Part shown: positions 1-5,952 of the stretch, in pieces
Layout of the letters: each line of letters starts with the position of its first letter
Position numbering within the stretch: position 1 is the first letter of the stretch
Source of the DNA: Acidimicrobiaceae bacterium
GTDB taxonomy: Bacteria; Actinomycetota; Acidimicrobiia; Acidimicrobiales; MedAcidi-G1
Direction: 5' to 3'
Assembly (NCBI GenBank): GCA_003541675.1
Contig: DPMC01000072.1
Coordinates: 8,155 to 14,475, forward strand
DNA: 6,321 bases
Position numbers and translations under genes: made by a program
The notes under the pieces: model-generated
Told to the model about the DNA's origin: nothing
What the model saw: the letters and a program-made list of their open reading frames with translations, nothing else
Database searches by the model: none

Positions 1-696
1 TTCCATCTCGTATTCTTTCCAGCCAAGCAGGCTCTCATCAATCAGGATCTGCCCCATCGGCGACGCGTCCATTCCCGAGCGGCAGTAGAATTCGTAATCG
101 TCGCGGTTATAGGCCACGCCGCCGCCGGTGCCGCCCATGGTGAAGGCAGGGCGGATGATCGCGGGCAGGCCGACATATTCCAGCGCGTCGAGCGCAAGCT
201 GCACACCTGCCGCAAGGTCTTTCTTACCGCTGGCGGCAACGGGCGCGGTGACGATGGTCGCCTTGGGGTTTTCGATGCCCAAACGGTCCATCGCCTCGCG
301 GAAGAGCTTGCGATCCTCTGCCATTTCAATGGCTTCGCGTTTCGCGCCGATCATCTCGACGTTGAATTTCTCGAGCACGCCCATCTCTTCGAGCGCGAGC
401 GAGGTGTTCAGCCCGGTCTGACCGCCCATCGTTGGCAGCAGCGCGTCGGGGCGCTCTTTCTCGATGATCTTGGCGACGATTTCAGGGGTGATGGGTTCGA
501 TGTAGGTGGCATCCGCCAGCCCCGGATCGGTCATGATCGTCGCAGGGTTGGAGTTCACGAGGATGACGCGGTAGCCTTCCTCTTTCAGGGCCTTACAGGC
601 CTGCGCGCCGGAGTAGTCGAACTCGCACGCCTGACCGATCACGATCGGCCCCGAGCCGATCAGCAGGATGCTCTCGATGTCATTGCGGCGGGGCAT
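1..696 (-). CDS. carB: Carbamoyl-phosphate synthase large subunit, N-terminal part (cut by window edge)
   Basis: The first 232 codons of CarB are present and the frame runs open off the window at position 1 (the complete protein is usually about 1070-1110 residues). CarB uses ammonia channelled from CarA, bicarbonate and two ATP to make carbamoyl phosphate for pyrimidines and arginine. Visible parts: the pre-ATP-grasp region with [15 protein letters not shown] (residues 17-30) and [11 protein letters not shown] (48-58), then the start of the first ATP-grasp domain with EDR (Arg129, same number as in E. coli), [13 protein letters not shown] (181-193) and [13 protein letters not shown] (220-232). 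The ATG overlaps the carA stop by one base (TGATG), so translation is coupled. Oddity: the sequence reads as alphaproteobacterial, with an insertion around residues 152-166 absent from E. coli, 11 lysines in 232 residues, and CGC for 10 of 11 arginines, unlike every neighbour. Function is very secure; the origin of this copy is uncertain. Confidence 0.96.
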   Translation of the reverse strand, partial: MPRRNDIESILLIGSGPIVIGQACEFDYSGAQACKALKEEGYRVILVNSNPATIMTDPGLADATYIEPITPEIVAKIIEKERPDALLPTMGGQTGLNTSLALEEMGVLEKFNVEMIGAKREAIEMAEDRKLFREAMDRLGIENPKATIVTAPVAASGKKDLAAGVQLALDALEYVGLPAIIRPAFTMGGTGGGVAYNRDDYEFYCRSGMDASPMGQILIDESLLGWKEYEME

Positions 697-1856
697 CAGG
701 CTGCCCCTCCCGGTGAGGCCACGGACGCCGTACCCCGAACTCGTGCCATCAGGTCCTCGAACTCATCGAAGAGATACCGGCTGTCGTGCGGGCCTGGGCC
801 GGCTTCGGGGTGGTACTGGACGCTGAACGCCGGCACGTCCAGGCAGCGGATGCCCTCCACGGTCTGGTCGTTGAGGTTCACATGCGTTAGTTCGGCGGTG
901 GGGATGGATCCCTCGGCCACGCAGTAGTTGTGGTTCTGACTGGTGATCTCGACGGCTCCGGTGGCCAGGTTCCGCACCGGGTGATTGCCTCCGTGGTGGC
1001 CGAACGGGAGTTTGTAGGTCTCGGCGCCGATGGTTCCGGCTAGCAACTGGTGTCCAAGGCAGATCCCGAACACCGGCACCTCGCCGAGAAGGACGCCGAT
1101 CTGGGTGCGGACGTCGGCCAGGGGGCCCGGGTCGCCGGGACCGTTGGAGAGGAACACGCCGTCGGGCTCCATGGCTAGGACGTCGGACGCCGACGTGGAC
1201 GCCGGCACGATCGTGACCTCTCCTAGCCCTGCCAGATGCCGGATGATGGTGGCCTTGATGCCGAAGTCGAAGGCGACAATGCGTCGACCACCACCGGTCG
1301 ACGCCACGGTGGTCGGCGCGTCGCAGGTCACCGTCGACACCAGGTCGAGGCCGTCGGTGCCCGGTTCGACGTTCGCTGCCGCTGTGAGCGTGGCCAGGTC
1401 CGCCGTTCCGAAGGCGCCCGGCATGGCGCCCGCGTCGCGCAGGTGGCGGGTGAGGCGCCGGGTGTCGATTCCGGTGATACCCGCCACGCCATGGGTCCGA
1501 AGCAGTCCGTCGAGGTCGTCCTCGGCCCGCCAGTTGCTGCGACGTCTGGCTAGGTCACGGACGACCACACCACGACAGAACGGTCGCCGGTTCTCGTTGT
1601 CGTGGGGGCTGACCCCGTAGTTCCCTAGATGCGAGGCCGTGAAGGTGATGATCTGACCGGCGTAGGACGGGTCGGTGATGACCTCCTGGTACCCCGACAA
1701 CACCGTGTTGAACACGACCTCACCGCTGGCCACGCCGTTGGGCGGTGCGGCACCGATTGCCTCACCCTCGAAGACCTCACCGTCGGCCAGCACCAGGGCC
1801 GCTTCGGGGGGGCGATGCCGACGGTTCCGATGCGGTTCGTGGGTGGATTCGCTCAA
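696..1856 (-). CDS. carA: Carbamoyl-phosphate synthase small (glutaminase) subunit
   Basis: The 386 residues are the usual length for CarA, which hydrolyses glutamine and passes ammonia to CarB. The N-terminal CPSase domain has LADGEVFEG (23-31), [19 protein letters not shown] (47-65) and [15 protein letters not shown] (126-140). The C-terminal class I glutamine amidotransferase domain has SNGPGDP (237-243), the nucleophile Cys266 in [12 protein letters not shown] (263-274), and His349 and Glu351 in [10 protein letters not shown], so the catalytic triad is intact. The start is a TTG codon (1854-1856) overlapping the pyrC stop as TTGA. It is supported by a GGAGAGG Shine-Dalgarno sequence 7 nt upstream and by the lack of any ATG or GTG codon before the conserved domain begins. 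The first ~17 residues ([16 protein letters not shown]) are a basic, poorly conserved extension. The stop overlaps the carB start. Composition matches the upstream pyr genes (2 lysines in 386), in contrast to carB. Confidence 0.97.
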   Translation of the reverse strand: MSESTHEPHRNRRHRPPEAALVLADGEVFEGEAIGAAPPNGVASGEVVFNTVLSGYQEVITDPSYAGQIITFTASHLGNYGVSPHDNENRRPFCRGVVVRDLARRRSNWRAEDDLDGLLRTHGVAGITGIDTRRLTRHLRDAGAMPGAFGTADLATLTAAANVEPGTDGLDLVSTVTCDAPTTVASTGGGRRIVAFDFGIKATIIRHLAGLGEVTIVPASTSASDVLAMEPDGVFLSNGPGDPGPLADVRTQIGVLLGEVPVFGICLGHQLLAGTIGAETYKLPFGHHGGNHPVRNLATGAVEITSQNHNYCVAEGSIPTAELTHVNLNDQTVEGIRCLDVPAFSVQYHPEAGPGPHDSRYLFDEFEDLMARVRGTASVASPGGAA

Positions 1857-3145
1857 CGTTGGGCCTCTCCATCGACCACGACCAGCTCACCGGCGCGAAT
1901 GGTGTGGCGTACCCGCCCCCGCAGGGTGTCCCCCTCGTAGGGGGTGTTGCTGCTCCGGCTGGCCATCGCCGCTCCGGACACCGTCCATGTCTCATCGGGG
2001 TCGACGACACAGAGGTTCGCCGGGGCACCGGGTACCACCGACACGCCGTGCCGATCCGCGATGCCGGCAATGGCCGCTGGCCTCCATGAGAGAACAGCTA
2101 GTACTTCGGGAAGGTCTAGTCCTGACTCGCTCAGGGTGAGGGCAAAGGCCGTCTCCAGGCCCAGCATTCCTGGGGGGGCCTCGTCGAAGGTTCGCTCCTT
2201 GGCGTGCGGTGCGTGCGGTGCGTGGTCGGTGGCCACCGCATCGATGGTCCCGTCGGCGAGGCCGGCCCGGATGGCGGCAACGTCGGCATCGGTCCGCAGC
2301 GGCGGGTGAACCTTGAACACCGGGTCGTAGGTGGCGCACGCCGCATCGGTGAGGGTGAAGTGGTGGGTGGTCGCCTCGGCGGTCACCGGAAGGCCGGCCG
2401 CCTTGGCGCCACGCACCATGGCCACCGAACTGGCCGTGGAGAGGTGTTGGAAGTGCAGGTGGGCACCGGTGAGTCGAACCAGGGCGATGTCTCGCATCAC
2501 CATTAGTTCTTCGGCCTCCGCCGGTTGGCCGGGAATGCCCAGCCGCGACGACCACTCCCCTTCGTGCATGTAGCCGCCGGCCGACAGGGCCGATACCTCG
2601 CAGTGCTGGGCCAGCATCACCGGTCGACCCAGGCGGCGAGTGAGACCGGTGCTGTATTCCATGACCCGCCGCATGAGGCGGGGGTCCTGGAGGCCGGTGC
2701 CGTCGTCGGTGAAGATCCCAACCCCGGCGTCCACCAACTCGCCCATGGGCGCCATGTCGGTGCCCGCCCGATCCACCGTCATGGCCGCCGACGGCACTAT
2801 CTCGCACGTTGACCGCCGCCCGAGGGCCCGGACCTGTTCGACCACGGCCACGCAGTCGGTGGTCGGATCGGTGTTGGGCATGGCCACCAGTGCCGTGTAG
2901 CCACCGAGCGATCCACCCCTTGCGCCGGTCTCGATGGTCTCGGCCTCTTCCTGGCCCGGCTCACGGAGGTGGGCGTGGAGGTCGACGAAGCCGGGGGAAA
3001 CTACGCACCCCGATGCGTCGAGGTCGAGGTCGCCAATCAACCCGGTGCCGACTGCGGCGATCGTTCCGTCCTCGCTGATTTCGACGTCGAGGGTCCGTTC
3101 GCCATCGGCGTCGATGATGCGGCCGCCTCGCAGCACGACGCTCAT
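1853..3145 (-). CDS. pyrC: Dihydroorotase, class I
   Basis: The 430-residue protein fits the usual length of class I dihydroorotases, zinc enzymes of the amidohydrolase superfamily that cyclise carbamoyl aspartate to dihydroorotate. Metal and catalytic motifs in order: HAH plus Arg (DLHAHLREPG, His57 and His59, Arg61), MPNTDP (89-94), FTDDGT (Asp147/Asp148, where this class has Asp in place of the carboxylated lysine), QHCE (His181), FQHLST (His234), KVHPPLR (278-284) and ATDHAPH (Asp307), followed by PPGMLGLETAFALTL (324-338). All ligands are present, so this should be an active enzyme and not the inactive DHOase-like partner seen in some ATCase complexes. The ATG overlaps the pyrB stop (ATGA) and the stop overlaps the carA TTG. 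A 9-bp unit (2202-2219, plus-strand gcgtgcggt twice) encodes the repeated His-Ala-Pro just after the catalytic Asp. The minus-strand frame at 1992-2807 is a shadow of this gene. Confidence 0.97.
   Translation of the reverse strand: MSVVLRGGRIIDADGERTLDVEISEDGTIAAVGTGLIGDLDLDASGCVVSPGFVDLHAHLREPGQEEAETIETGARGGSLGGYTALVAMPNTDPTTDCVAVVEQVRALGRRSTCEIVPSAAMTVDRAGTDMAPMGELVDAGVGIFTDDGTGLQDPRLMRRVMEYSTGLTRRLGRPVMLAQHCEVSALSAGGYMHEGEWSSRLGIPGQPAEAEELMVMRDIALVRLTGAHLHFQHLSTASSVAMVRGAKAAGLPVTAEATTHHFTLTDAACATYDPVFKVHPPLRTDADVAAIRAGLADGTIDAVATDHAPHAPHAKERTFDEAPPGMLGLETAFALTLSESGLDLPEVLAVLSWRPAAIAGIADRHGVSVVPGAPANLCVVDPDETWTVSGAAMASRSSNTPYEGDTLRGRVRHTIRAGELVVVDGEAQR
1864..1870 (-). promoter_or_regulatory. 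Ribosome binding site deciding the carA TTG start
   Basis: On the minus strand GGAGAGG lies 7 nt before the TTG at 1854-1856, inside the last codons of pyrC. It is the main sequence evidence that carA starts at this rare codon. Confidence 0.6.
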
Positions 3146-4161
3146 GGTCGAACCCCTTCGTCGTCAGATGCTGAACCGCTAGTTGCTGAAATACCGGTCT
3201 CTGAACTACCGGTCGGTGCTGGGGTTCGGCCCGAGCCCAGGAGCAGGAACAGGACCGCCATGCGGACCGACACCCCGTGGACCACCTGGTCGAGGATCAC
3301 CGATCGTTGGTCGGCCGCGGCGGCCGCAGAAATCTCGACTCCGGGATTGGTCGGACCGGGATGCAGGATCAGGGCATCGTCAGGTAGGCGGGCCGCTCGT
3401 TCGACCGAGAGTCCAAAGTCCGTGGCGTACTCGCGCATTGACGGAATCAGCCCCTCGGTGATGCGTTCGCTCTGCATCCGTAGGAGGTAGATGGCGTCCA
3501 ATCCGGCCAGCAGTGGGTCCAGTTCGTGGCTCACCGTGACCGGCCAGACATCCACGGCAGGTGGCAGCAGCGTGGCCGGGGCCACGAGTACCACCTCGGC
3601 TCCCAACGCAGTGAACGCCAGGACGTTGGAGCGGGCCACCCGGGAGTGTCGGACGTCGCCCACGATGGCGATTCGCATGCCATCTAGGGATCCACGGCGA
3701 TCCCGGAGGGTGTAGCAGTCGAGGAGGGCCTGAGTGGGGTGCTCATGGCAGCCGTCACCAGCGTTTATCACGGAGGCATTAGTCCATCCGGCCACCCGGT
3801 GGGCGGTCCCGGCCATCGGATGACGGACCACCAGTGCGTCGGCACCGTACGAGGCCACTACCTCGACCGTGTCCCGCAGGCTCTCACCTTTGCTGAGGGA
3901 CGAACCGCCGGCGGCGAAGGCGATGGTGTCGGCGGACAGACGACGGGCCGCGGTGTCGAAGGACATGCGGGTCCGGGTCGAGTTCTCGAAGAAGACGGTG
4001 GCCACTGTGCGGCCCCGTAAGGCAGGCACCTTCGGGATGGGCCGACGTCCGACCTCTGCGAACGTGTCCGTCAACTCGAGCAACTCCTCGAGTTCGGACC
4101 GGGACATCCCGTCGATTCCCAACAGGTGTCCGGCCGTCGGGCTCATCGTGGTGACTGTCAC
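3142..4161 (-). CDS. pyrB: Aspartate carbamoyltransferase catalytic subunit
   Basis: PyrB condenses carbamoyl phosphate with L-aspartate, the committed step of pyrimidine synthesis. The carbamoyl-phosphate domain shows FFENSTRTRMSF (57-68) with the STRTR phosphate loop, SSLSKGESLRDT (87-98) with Lys91, VRHP (112-115) and HEHPTQALLD (139-148). The aspartate domain shows IVGDVRHSRVARSN (166-179), YLLRMQSER (225-233) and HPGPTNPGVEI (267-277). The last motif is usually HPGPxNRGVEI in Gram-positive enzymes, so an Arg is replaced by Pro here. The GTG start overlaps the pyrR stop (GTGA); a downstream ATG at 4146 is possible but has no clear ribosome site. The protein has 339 residues; the fold should end near residue 309, leaving about 30 low-complexity residues (Gly/Ser/Thr/Ala, then acidic) built from 15-bp repeats. 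No pyrI regulatory gene is present, as expected when PyrR controls the operon. Confidence 0.97.
   Translation of the reverse strand: MTVTTMSPTAGHLLGIDGMSRSELEELLELTDTFAEVGRRPIPKVPALRGRTVATVFFENSTRTRMSFDTAARRLSADTIAFAAGGSSLSKGESLRDTVEVVASYGADALVVRHPMAGTAHRVAGWTNASVINAGDGCHEHPTQALLDCYTLRDRRGSLDGMRIAIVGDVRHSRVARSNVLAFTALGAEVVLVAPATLLPPAVDVWPVTVSHELDPLLAGLDAIYLLRMQSERITEGLIPSMREYATDFGLSVERAARLPDDALILHPGPTNPGVEISAAAAADQRSVILDQVVHGVSVRMAVLFLLLGSGRTPAPTGSSETGISATSGSASDDEGVRP
3169..3213 (-). repeat. Three tandem imperfect 15-bp repeats in the pyrB tail
   Basis: Read on the minus strand from 3213 downward, the units are ACCGGTAGTTCAGAG, ACCGGTATTTCAGCA and ACTAGCGGTTCAGCA. They are contiguous and in frame, and encode TGSSE-TGISA-TSGSA near the C-terminus of PyrB. 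The likely origin is replication slippage. It is not in a regulatory position, and the frame of pyrB is preserved. Confidence 0.7.
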
Positions 4162-4724
4162 TTCTCCATCACTCCGAGGTCGACGCCCACCTCGTGTACG
4201 TCGACCACCTCGTCTCGCCGGGTCGGAAGGTTCTTGCCCACGTAGTCCGGCCGGATGGGCAGCTCCCGATGGCCGCGGTCGACCATTACCGCCAACTGGA
4301 TGGATCGGGGTCGACCGAAGTCACAGACCGCATCGAGTGCCGCCCGGATAGTTCGACCGGTGAACAGGACGTCGTCGACCAGGATCACGATCCGACCATC
4401 GAGGTCGGTCGAGAGGTCCGTGGTGGCCTCAGCGACCACCGGACGGATGCCGATGTCATCGCGGTGTAACGCCACGTCAAGGGTGCCCACCGGCGGTCGG
4501 ATGCCCTCGATCTCCTCAAGGGTCTCGGCGAGGCGTTCGGCCACCGGCACGCCACCGGTCTGGAGACCGACCACGACGATCTCGTCCAGTCCATGGTTCC
4601 GCTCGATGACCTCATGGGCCATACGACGGATGGCCCTGCCCATGTCATCGGCGGTCATGATCCGCGCGTGGGACACAAAAACGCCCCCGAACGGGGGCGT
4701 CTGGCTTCGTTCTCTTTCGGCCAT
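4158..4724 (-). CDS. pyrR: PyrR, pyrimidine operon RNA-binding regulator / uracil phosphoribosyltransferase
   Basis: PyrR binds pyr mRNA in response to UMP/UTP and usually also converts uracil plus PRPP to UMP. Family signatures, numbered from the first ATG at 4733: RRMAHEVIERNHGLDEIVVVGLQTGG (36-61), ALHRDDIG (88-95), the PRPP loop VILVDDVLFTGRT (116-128), and IQLAVMVDRGHRELPIRPDYVGKNLPT (145-171). Length and order match the roughly 180-residue family. The start is uncertain. ATG at 4724 is listed because a GAGGAG sequence lies at good distance; ATG at 4733 has that sequence touching it. Alignment with B. subtilis PyrR would instead begin near GTG 4676 or ATG 4658. The extra N-terminal residues before the alignable region (MAERERSQTPPFGGVF) are encoded across an intrinsic-terminator-like hairpin. 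They could be a leader reading frame fused in frame to pyrR. The stop overlaps the pyrB GTG by 4 nt. Identity is secure; the start is not. Confidence 0.95.
   Translation of the reverse strand: MAERERSQTPPFGGVFVSHARIMTADDMGRAIRRMAHEVIERNHGLDEIVVVGLQTGGVPVAERLAETLEEIEGIRPPVGTLDVALHRDDIGIRPVVAEATTDLSTDLDGRIVILVDDVLFTGRTIRAALDAVCDFGRPRSIQLAVMVDRGHRELPIRPDYVGKNLPTRRDEVVDVHEVGVDLGVMEK
4671..4700 (-). terminator. Intrinsic terminator / attenuator inside the 5' end of the pyrR frame
   Basis: On the minus strand a perfect 8-bp stem ACGCCCCC / GGGGGCGT with loop GTTC (4681-4700) is followed by TTTTTGTGT: G+C-rich stem, tight loop, U-run, the standard intrinsic terminator layout. It lies downstream of the PyrR-binding loop and 24 nt into the frame opened by ATG 4724, and encodes the residues around TPPFGGVF. 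A terminator here makes sense as a conditional attenuator of the pyr operon, since all the pyr genes lie beyond it. Alternatively the GGGGG arm could act as a masked ribosome site for a GTG start at 4676. No convincing antiterminator pairing with the upstream loop was found by eye. Confidence 0.75.
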
Positions 4725-4734
4725 CAGCCTCATC

Positions 4735-4739
4735 TCCTC
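4735..4739 (-). promoter_or_regulatory. Shine-Dalgarno sequence of pyrR, directly after the PyrR-binding loop
   Basis: AGGAG (within GAGGAG) lies 9 nt before ATG 4724 and immediately before ATG 4733, so it favours 4724 as start. It begins only 3 nt after the 3' end of the PyrR loop's lower stem, so bound PyrR would be expected to hinder ribosome access. Confidence 0.6.
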
Positions 4740-4742
4740 GAT

Positions 4743-4773
4743 CCGTACGGGCCTCTCGGGACCCGCTTCACGG
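4743..4773 (-). promoter_or_regulatory. PyrR-binding RNA stem-loop in the pyr leader
   Basis: The minus-strand RNA contains CGGG-U-CC-CGAGA-GG-CCCG (4748-4765): a 4-bp stem, a bulged U, two C-G pairs and a five-base loop. Below it CCGU pairs with ACGG, across an internal bulge of GAAG opposite U. The core GGUCCCGAGAGGCC matches the PyrR-binding consensus ARUCCNGNGAGGYU (recalled from B. subtilis and related leaders) at 12 of 14 positions. The two mismatches are the outer pair changed together from A-U to G-C, which keeps the structure. All invariant UCC, G and GAGG positions are kept. The element lies between the acetyltransferase stop and pyrR, where such loops occur. Regulation by PyrR plus UMP/UTP is inferred. 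Confidence 0.85.
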
Positions 4774-4783
4774 TCGAGTGGGG

Positions 4784-4789
4784 ATCCTA
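4784..4789 (-). promoter_or_regulatory. Possible -10 element of the pyr promoter
   Basis: TAGGAT on the minus strand would place the transcript start about 7 nt downstream, just before the PyrR-binding loop, which is the expected geometry. No good -35 hexamer was found at 16-18 nt, so this is tentative. Read-through from the upstream efp-nusB genes would also pass through the leader. Confidence 0.3.
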
Positions 4790-4803
4790 CACGCGCGTCG
4801 ATG

Positions 4804-5442
4804 TCACGCGTCCGGCCGATCTTCAGAGGTCAGGTCTTCAGAGGCTCGGACCACAGGGCCCTCTATTCCAGTGACGGGTTCGGAGTCAGGTCTGACCGAC
4901 GCGAACACCAACCGTGGTGGGGCAGCGTCGGTGGTCATGGGGGCCTCGGGGCTTGATGAGAGAAGCCTGAATCCGGCTGCACGTGCCACGGCAGCGGACG
5001 CCGGGTTCGCCGGGTCCACTTCGGCTACTACGGCACGCAGGGCGAGCGGTCCGGCATGGGCCCAGGCGGTCAACACCCTGACCATCGACGTGGCCACTCC
5101 CCGTCCGCGTTCAGAAGCCGCCACCCACCAACCGATTCGGGCCGCGCCGCGCTGCATATCGAAGGCCGAGAGTCCCACCTCTCCGAGCAGCCGGCCGTCG
5201 TTGACCGCCACACCGACCAGGTCCAGTGCCAGGCCAGCTTCTCGGCGCCGTTCCTCGCCGGCTATCCACCGTGCCGCGACATCCGAATCGACGTCATCGG
5301 GAACGGCGGTCCAACGTCGAACCTCCGGATCTGCCCAGGCCTCAACTAGGTCGTCCCGATCACCAACCGCCCACCGCCGCAACTCCAGGCCGTCGACCAC
5401 CAGCGGTGGATCGGGGACGGCTAGTCGATGTCTCCCGGTCAC
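4804..5442 (-). CDS. GNAT-family N-acetyltransferase, RimJ/RimL-like
   Basis: This 212-residue protein looks like an acetyltransferase of the Acetyltransf_3 / RimJ-RimL type, which move an acetyl group from acetyl-CoA to an amine, often a protein N-terminus. Visible: beta-1 LELRRWAVGDRDDLVEAWADPEV (19-41), GVAVNDGRLLGEVGLSAFD (77-95), IGWWVAASERGRGVATSMVRVLTAWA (103-128) containing the acetyl-CoA pyrophosphate-binding R-G-x-G-x-A motif, and VDPANPASAAVARAAGFRL (142-160), the typical NxxSxxvaekaGF element. The last ~50 residues are Pro/Glu/Asp-rich and probably flexible. The start is GTG; an in-frame TGA lies four codons upstream, so it cannot start earlier, but a later GTG near residue 15 is possible. 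It begins 13 nt after the nusB stop, so it is probably co-transcribed with nusB. It has no lysine. The substrate cannot be told from sequence. A GNAT gene is not part of the usual nusB-pyrR neighbourhood. Confidence 0.88.
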   Translation of the reverse strand: MTGRHRLAVPDPPLVVDGLELRRWAVGDRDDLVEAWADPEVRRWTAVPDDVDSDVAARWIAGEERRREAGLALDLVGVAVNDGRLLGEVGLSAFDMQRGAARIGWWVAASERGRGVATSMVRVLTAWAHAGPLALRAVVAEVDPANPASAAVARAAGFRLLSSSPEAPMTTDAAPPRLVFASVRPDSEPVTGIEGPVVRASEDLTSEDRPDA

Positions 5443-5455
5443 ACCTGAGTGTCAG

Positions 5456-5911
5456 TCATGTCGCGTCGTCCGACTCGGAACCAACTTTGGAACGGGTTTC
5501 GGGACGGGCCACGGCAGCTACCGCCGAGACGACACCGTTCACGAAACGCGACGAGCGATCTGTCGAGTAGTCGCCCGCCAGGTCCACCACTTCGGACAAC
5601 ACGGCTGACGTGGGAACGTCGGCACGGTGGCACAACTCGTAGACGGCCATCCGCAGGAGCGCCCGGTCCACGGCCGGCATCCGGTCGGTCCGCCAGCCTT
5701 CCGCGTGACGTCCGATCAGTTCATCGAGCTCGTCGAGTGTGGCAGCCACCCCTTGCACGATCTCTACGGCGTACTCCGACGGGGCCACCGGCCGGTCGGC
5801 CAGCACCTCGAGTAGGTCGCGGCCCTGCGCCTCAGCGGCGTAGAGCACGCCCAGGGCGGTCTCGCGGGCTTCTCGGCGCGATCCGATTGCGTCGACGGGA
5901 TCCGCTGCCAC
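5456..5911 (-). CDS. nusB: Transcription antitermination factor NusB
   Basis: NusB (151 residues here, typical size 130-160) binds boxA RNA with S10/NusE and supports antitermination during rRNA transcription. The all-helical family pattern is clear: SRREARETALGVLYAAEAQG (11-30) with the Arg-rich RNA-contacting first helix, EYAVEIVQGVAATLDELDELI (46-66), MPAVDRALLRMAVYEL (78-93), VPTSAVLSEVVDLAGDYSTDRSSRFVNGVVSAV (99-131), the last being the signature for the C-terminal helices. About 15 polar residues trail the fold. The GTG start is the first available in the frame near the conserved N-terminus; a moderate AGAGGG lies about 12 nt upstream. It is 41 nt downstream of efp, with no strong terminator between, so the two are probably one transcript, as is common in Actinobacteria. 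Confidence 0.96.
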   Translation of the reverse strand: MAADPVDAIGSRREARETALGVLYAAEAQGRDLLEVLADRPVAPSEYAVEIVQGVAATLDELDELIGRHAEGWRTDRMPAVDRALLRMAVYELCHRADVPTSAVLSEVVDLAGDYSTDRSSRFVNGVVSAVAAVARPETRSKVGSESDDAT

Positions 5912-5952
5912 TGTTCGCCTATTCCCTCTGCTCGACTCGTTGTTCAGCAGTC

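Noticed and set aside
42..421. Open frames on both strands (42-329 minus and 128-421 plus) in the carB region
   Set aside because: Neither is the CarB frame; the true frame runs unbroken from 696 to 1 and shows CarB motifs throughout.
1030..1620. Plus-strand open frame of 196 codons opposite carA
   Set aside because: Arg/Pro/Ser-rich antisense shadow of a clearly conserved gene.
2202..2225. Tandem 9-bp repeat gcgtgcggt in pyrC
   Set aside because: It encodes the HAPHAPHA stretch just after the catalytic Asp; short in-frame coding repetition with no sign of another role.
1992..2807. Second minus-strand open frame of 271 codons inside pyrC
   Set aside because: It is the shifted frame of pyrC, rich in Gly/His/Arg/Pro, with no domain; pyrC itself is intact with all metal ligands.
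4820..4844. Direct repeat of tcttcagagg (4820-4829 and 4835-4844), 15 nt apart, upstream of the pyr promoter region; considered as an operator
   Set aside because: It lies inside the acetyltransferase coding end, in codon phase, encoding Ser-Glu-Asp twice in an acidic tail; coding repetition explains it.
4778..5608. Long plus-strand open frame (276 codons) opposite the acetyltransferase and nusB
   Set aside because: Its product is Ser/Arg/Thr/Pro-rich with no recognisable family, typical of the antisense frame of high-G+C genes; both minus-strand genes have clear family motifs.
5912..5952. Weak inverted repeat CTGCT/AGCAG between efp and nusB as a terminator
   Set aside because: Only 5 bp with a 13-nt loop and no U-run, so it is unlikely to stop transcription between two genes that normally run together.
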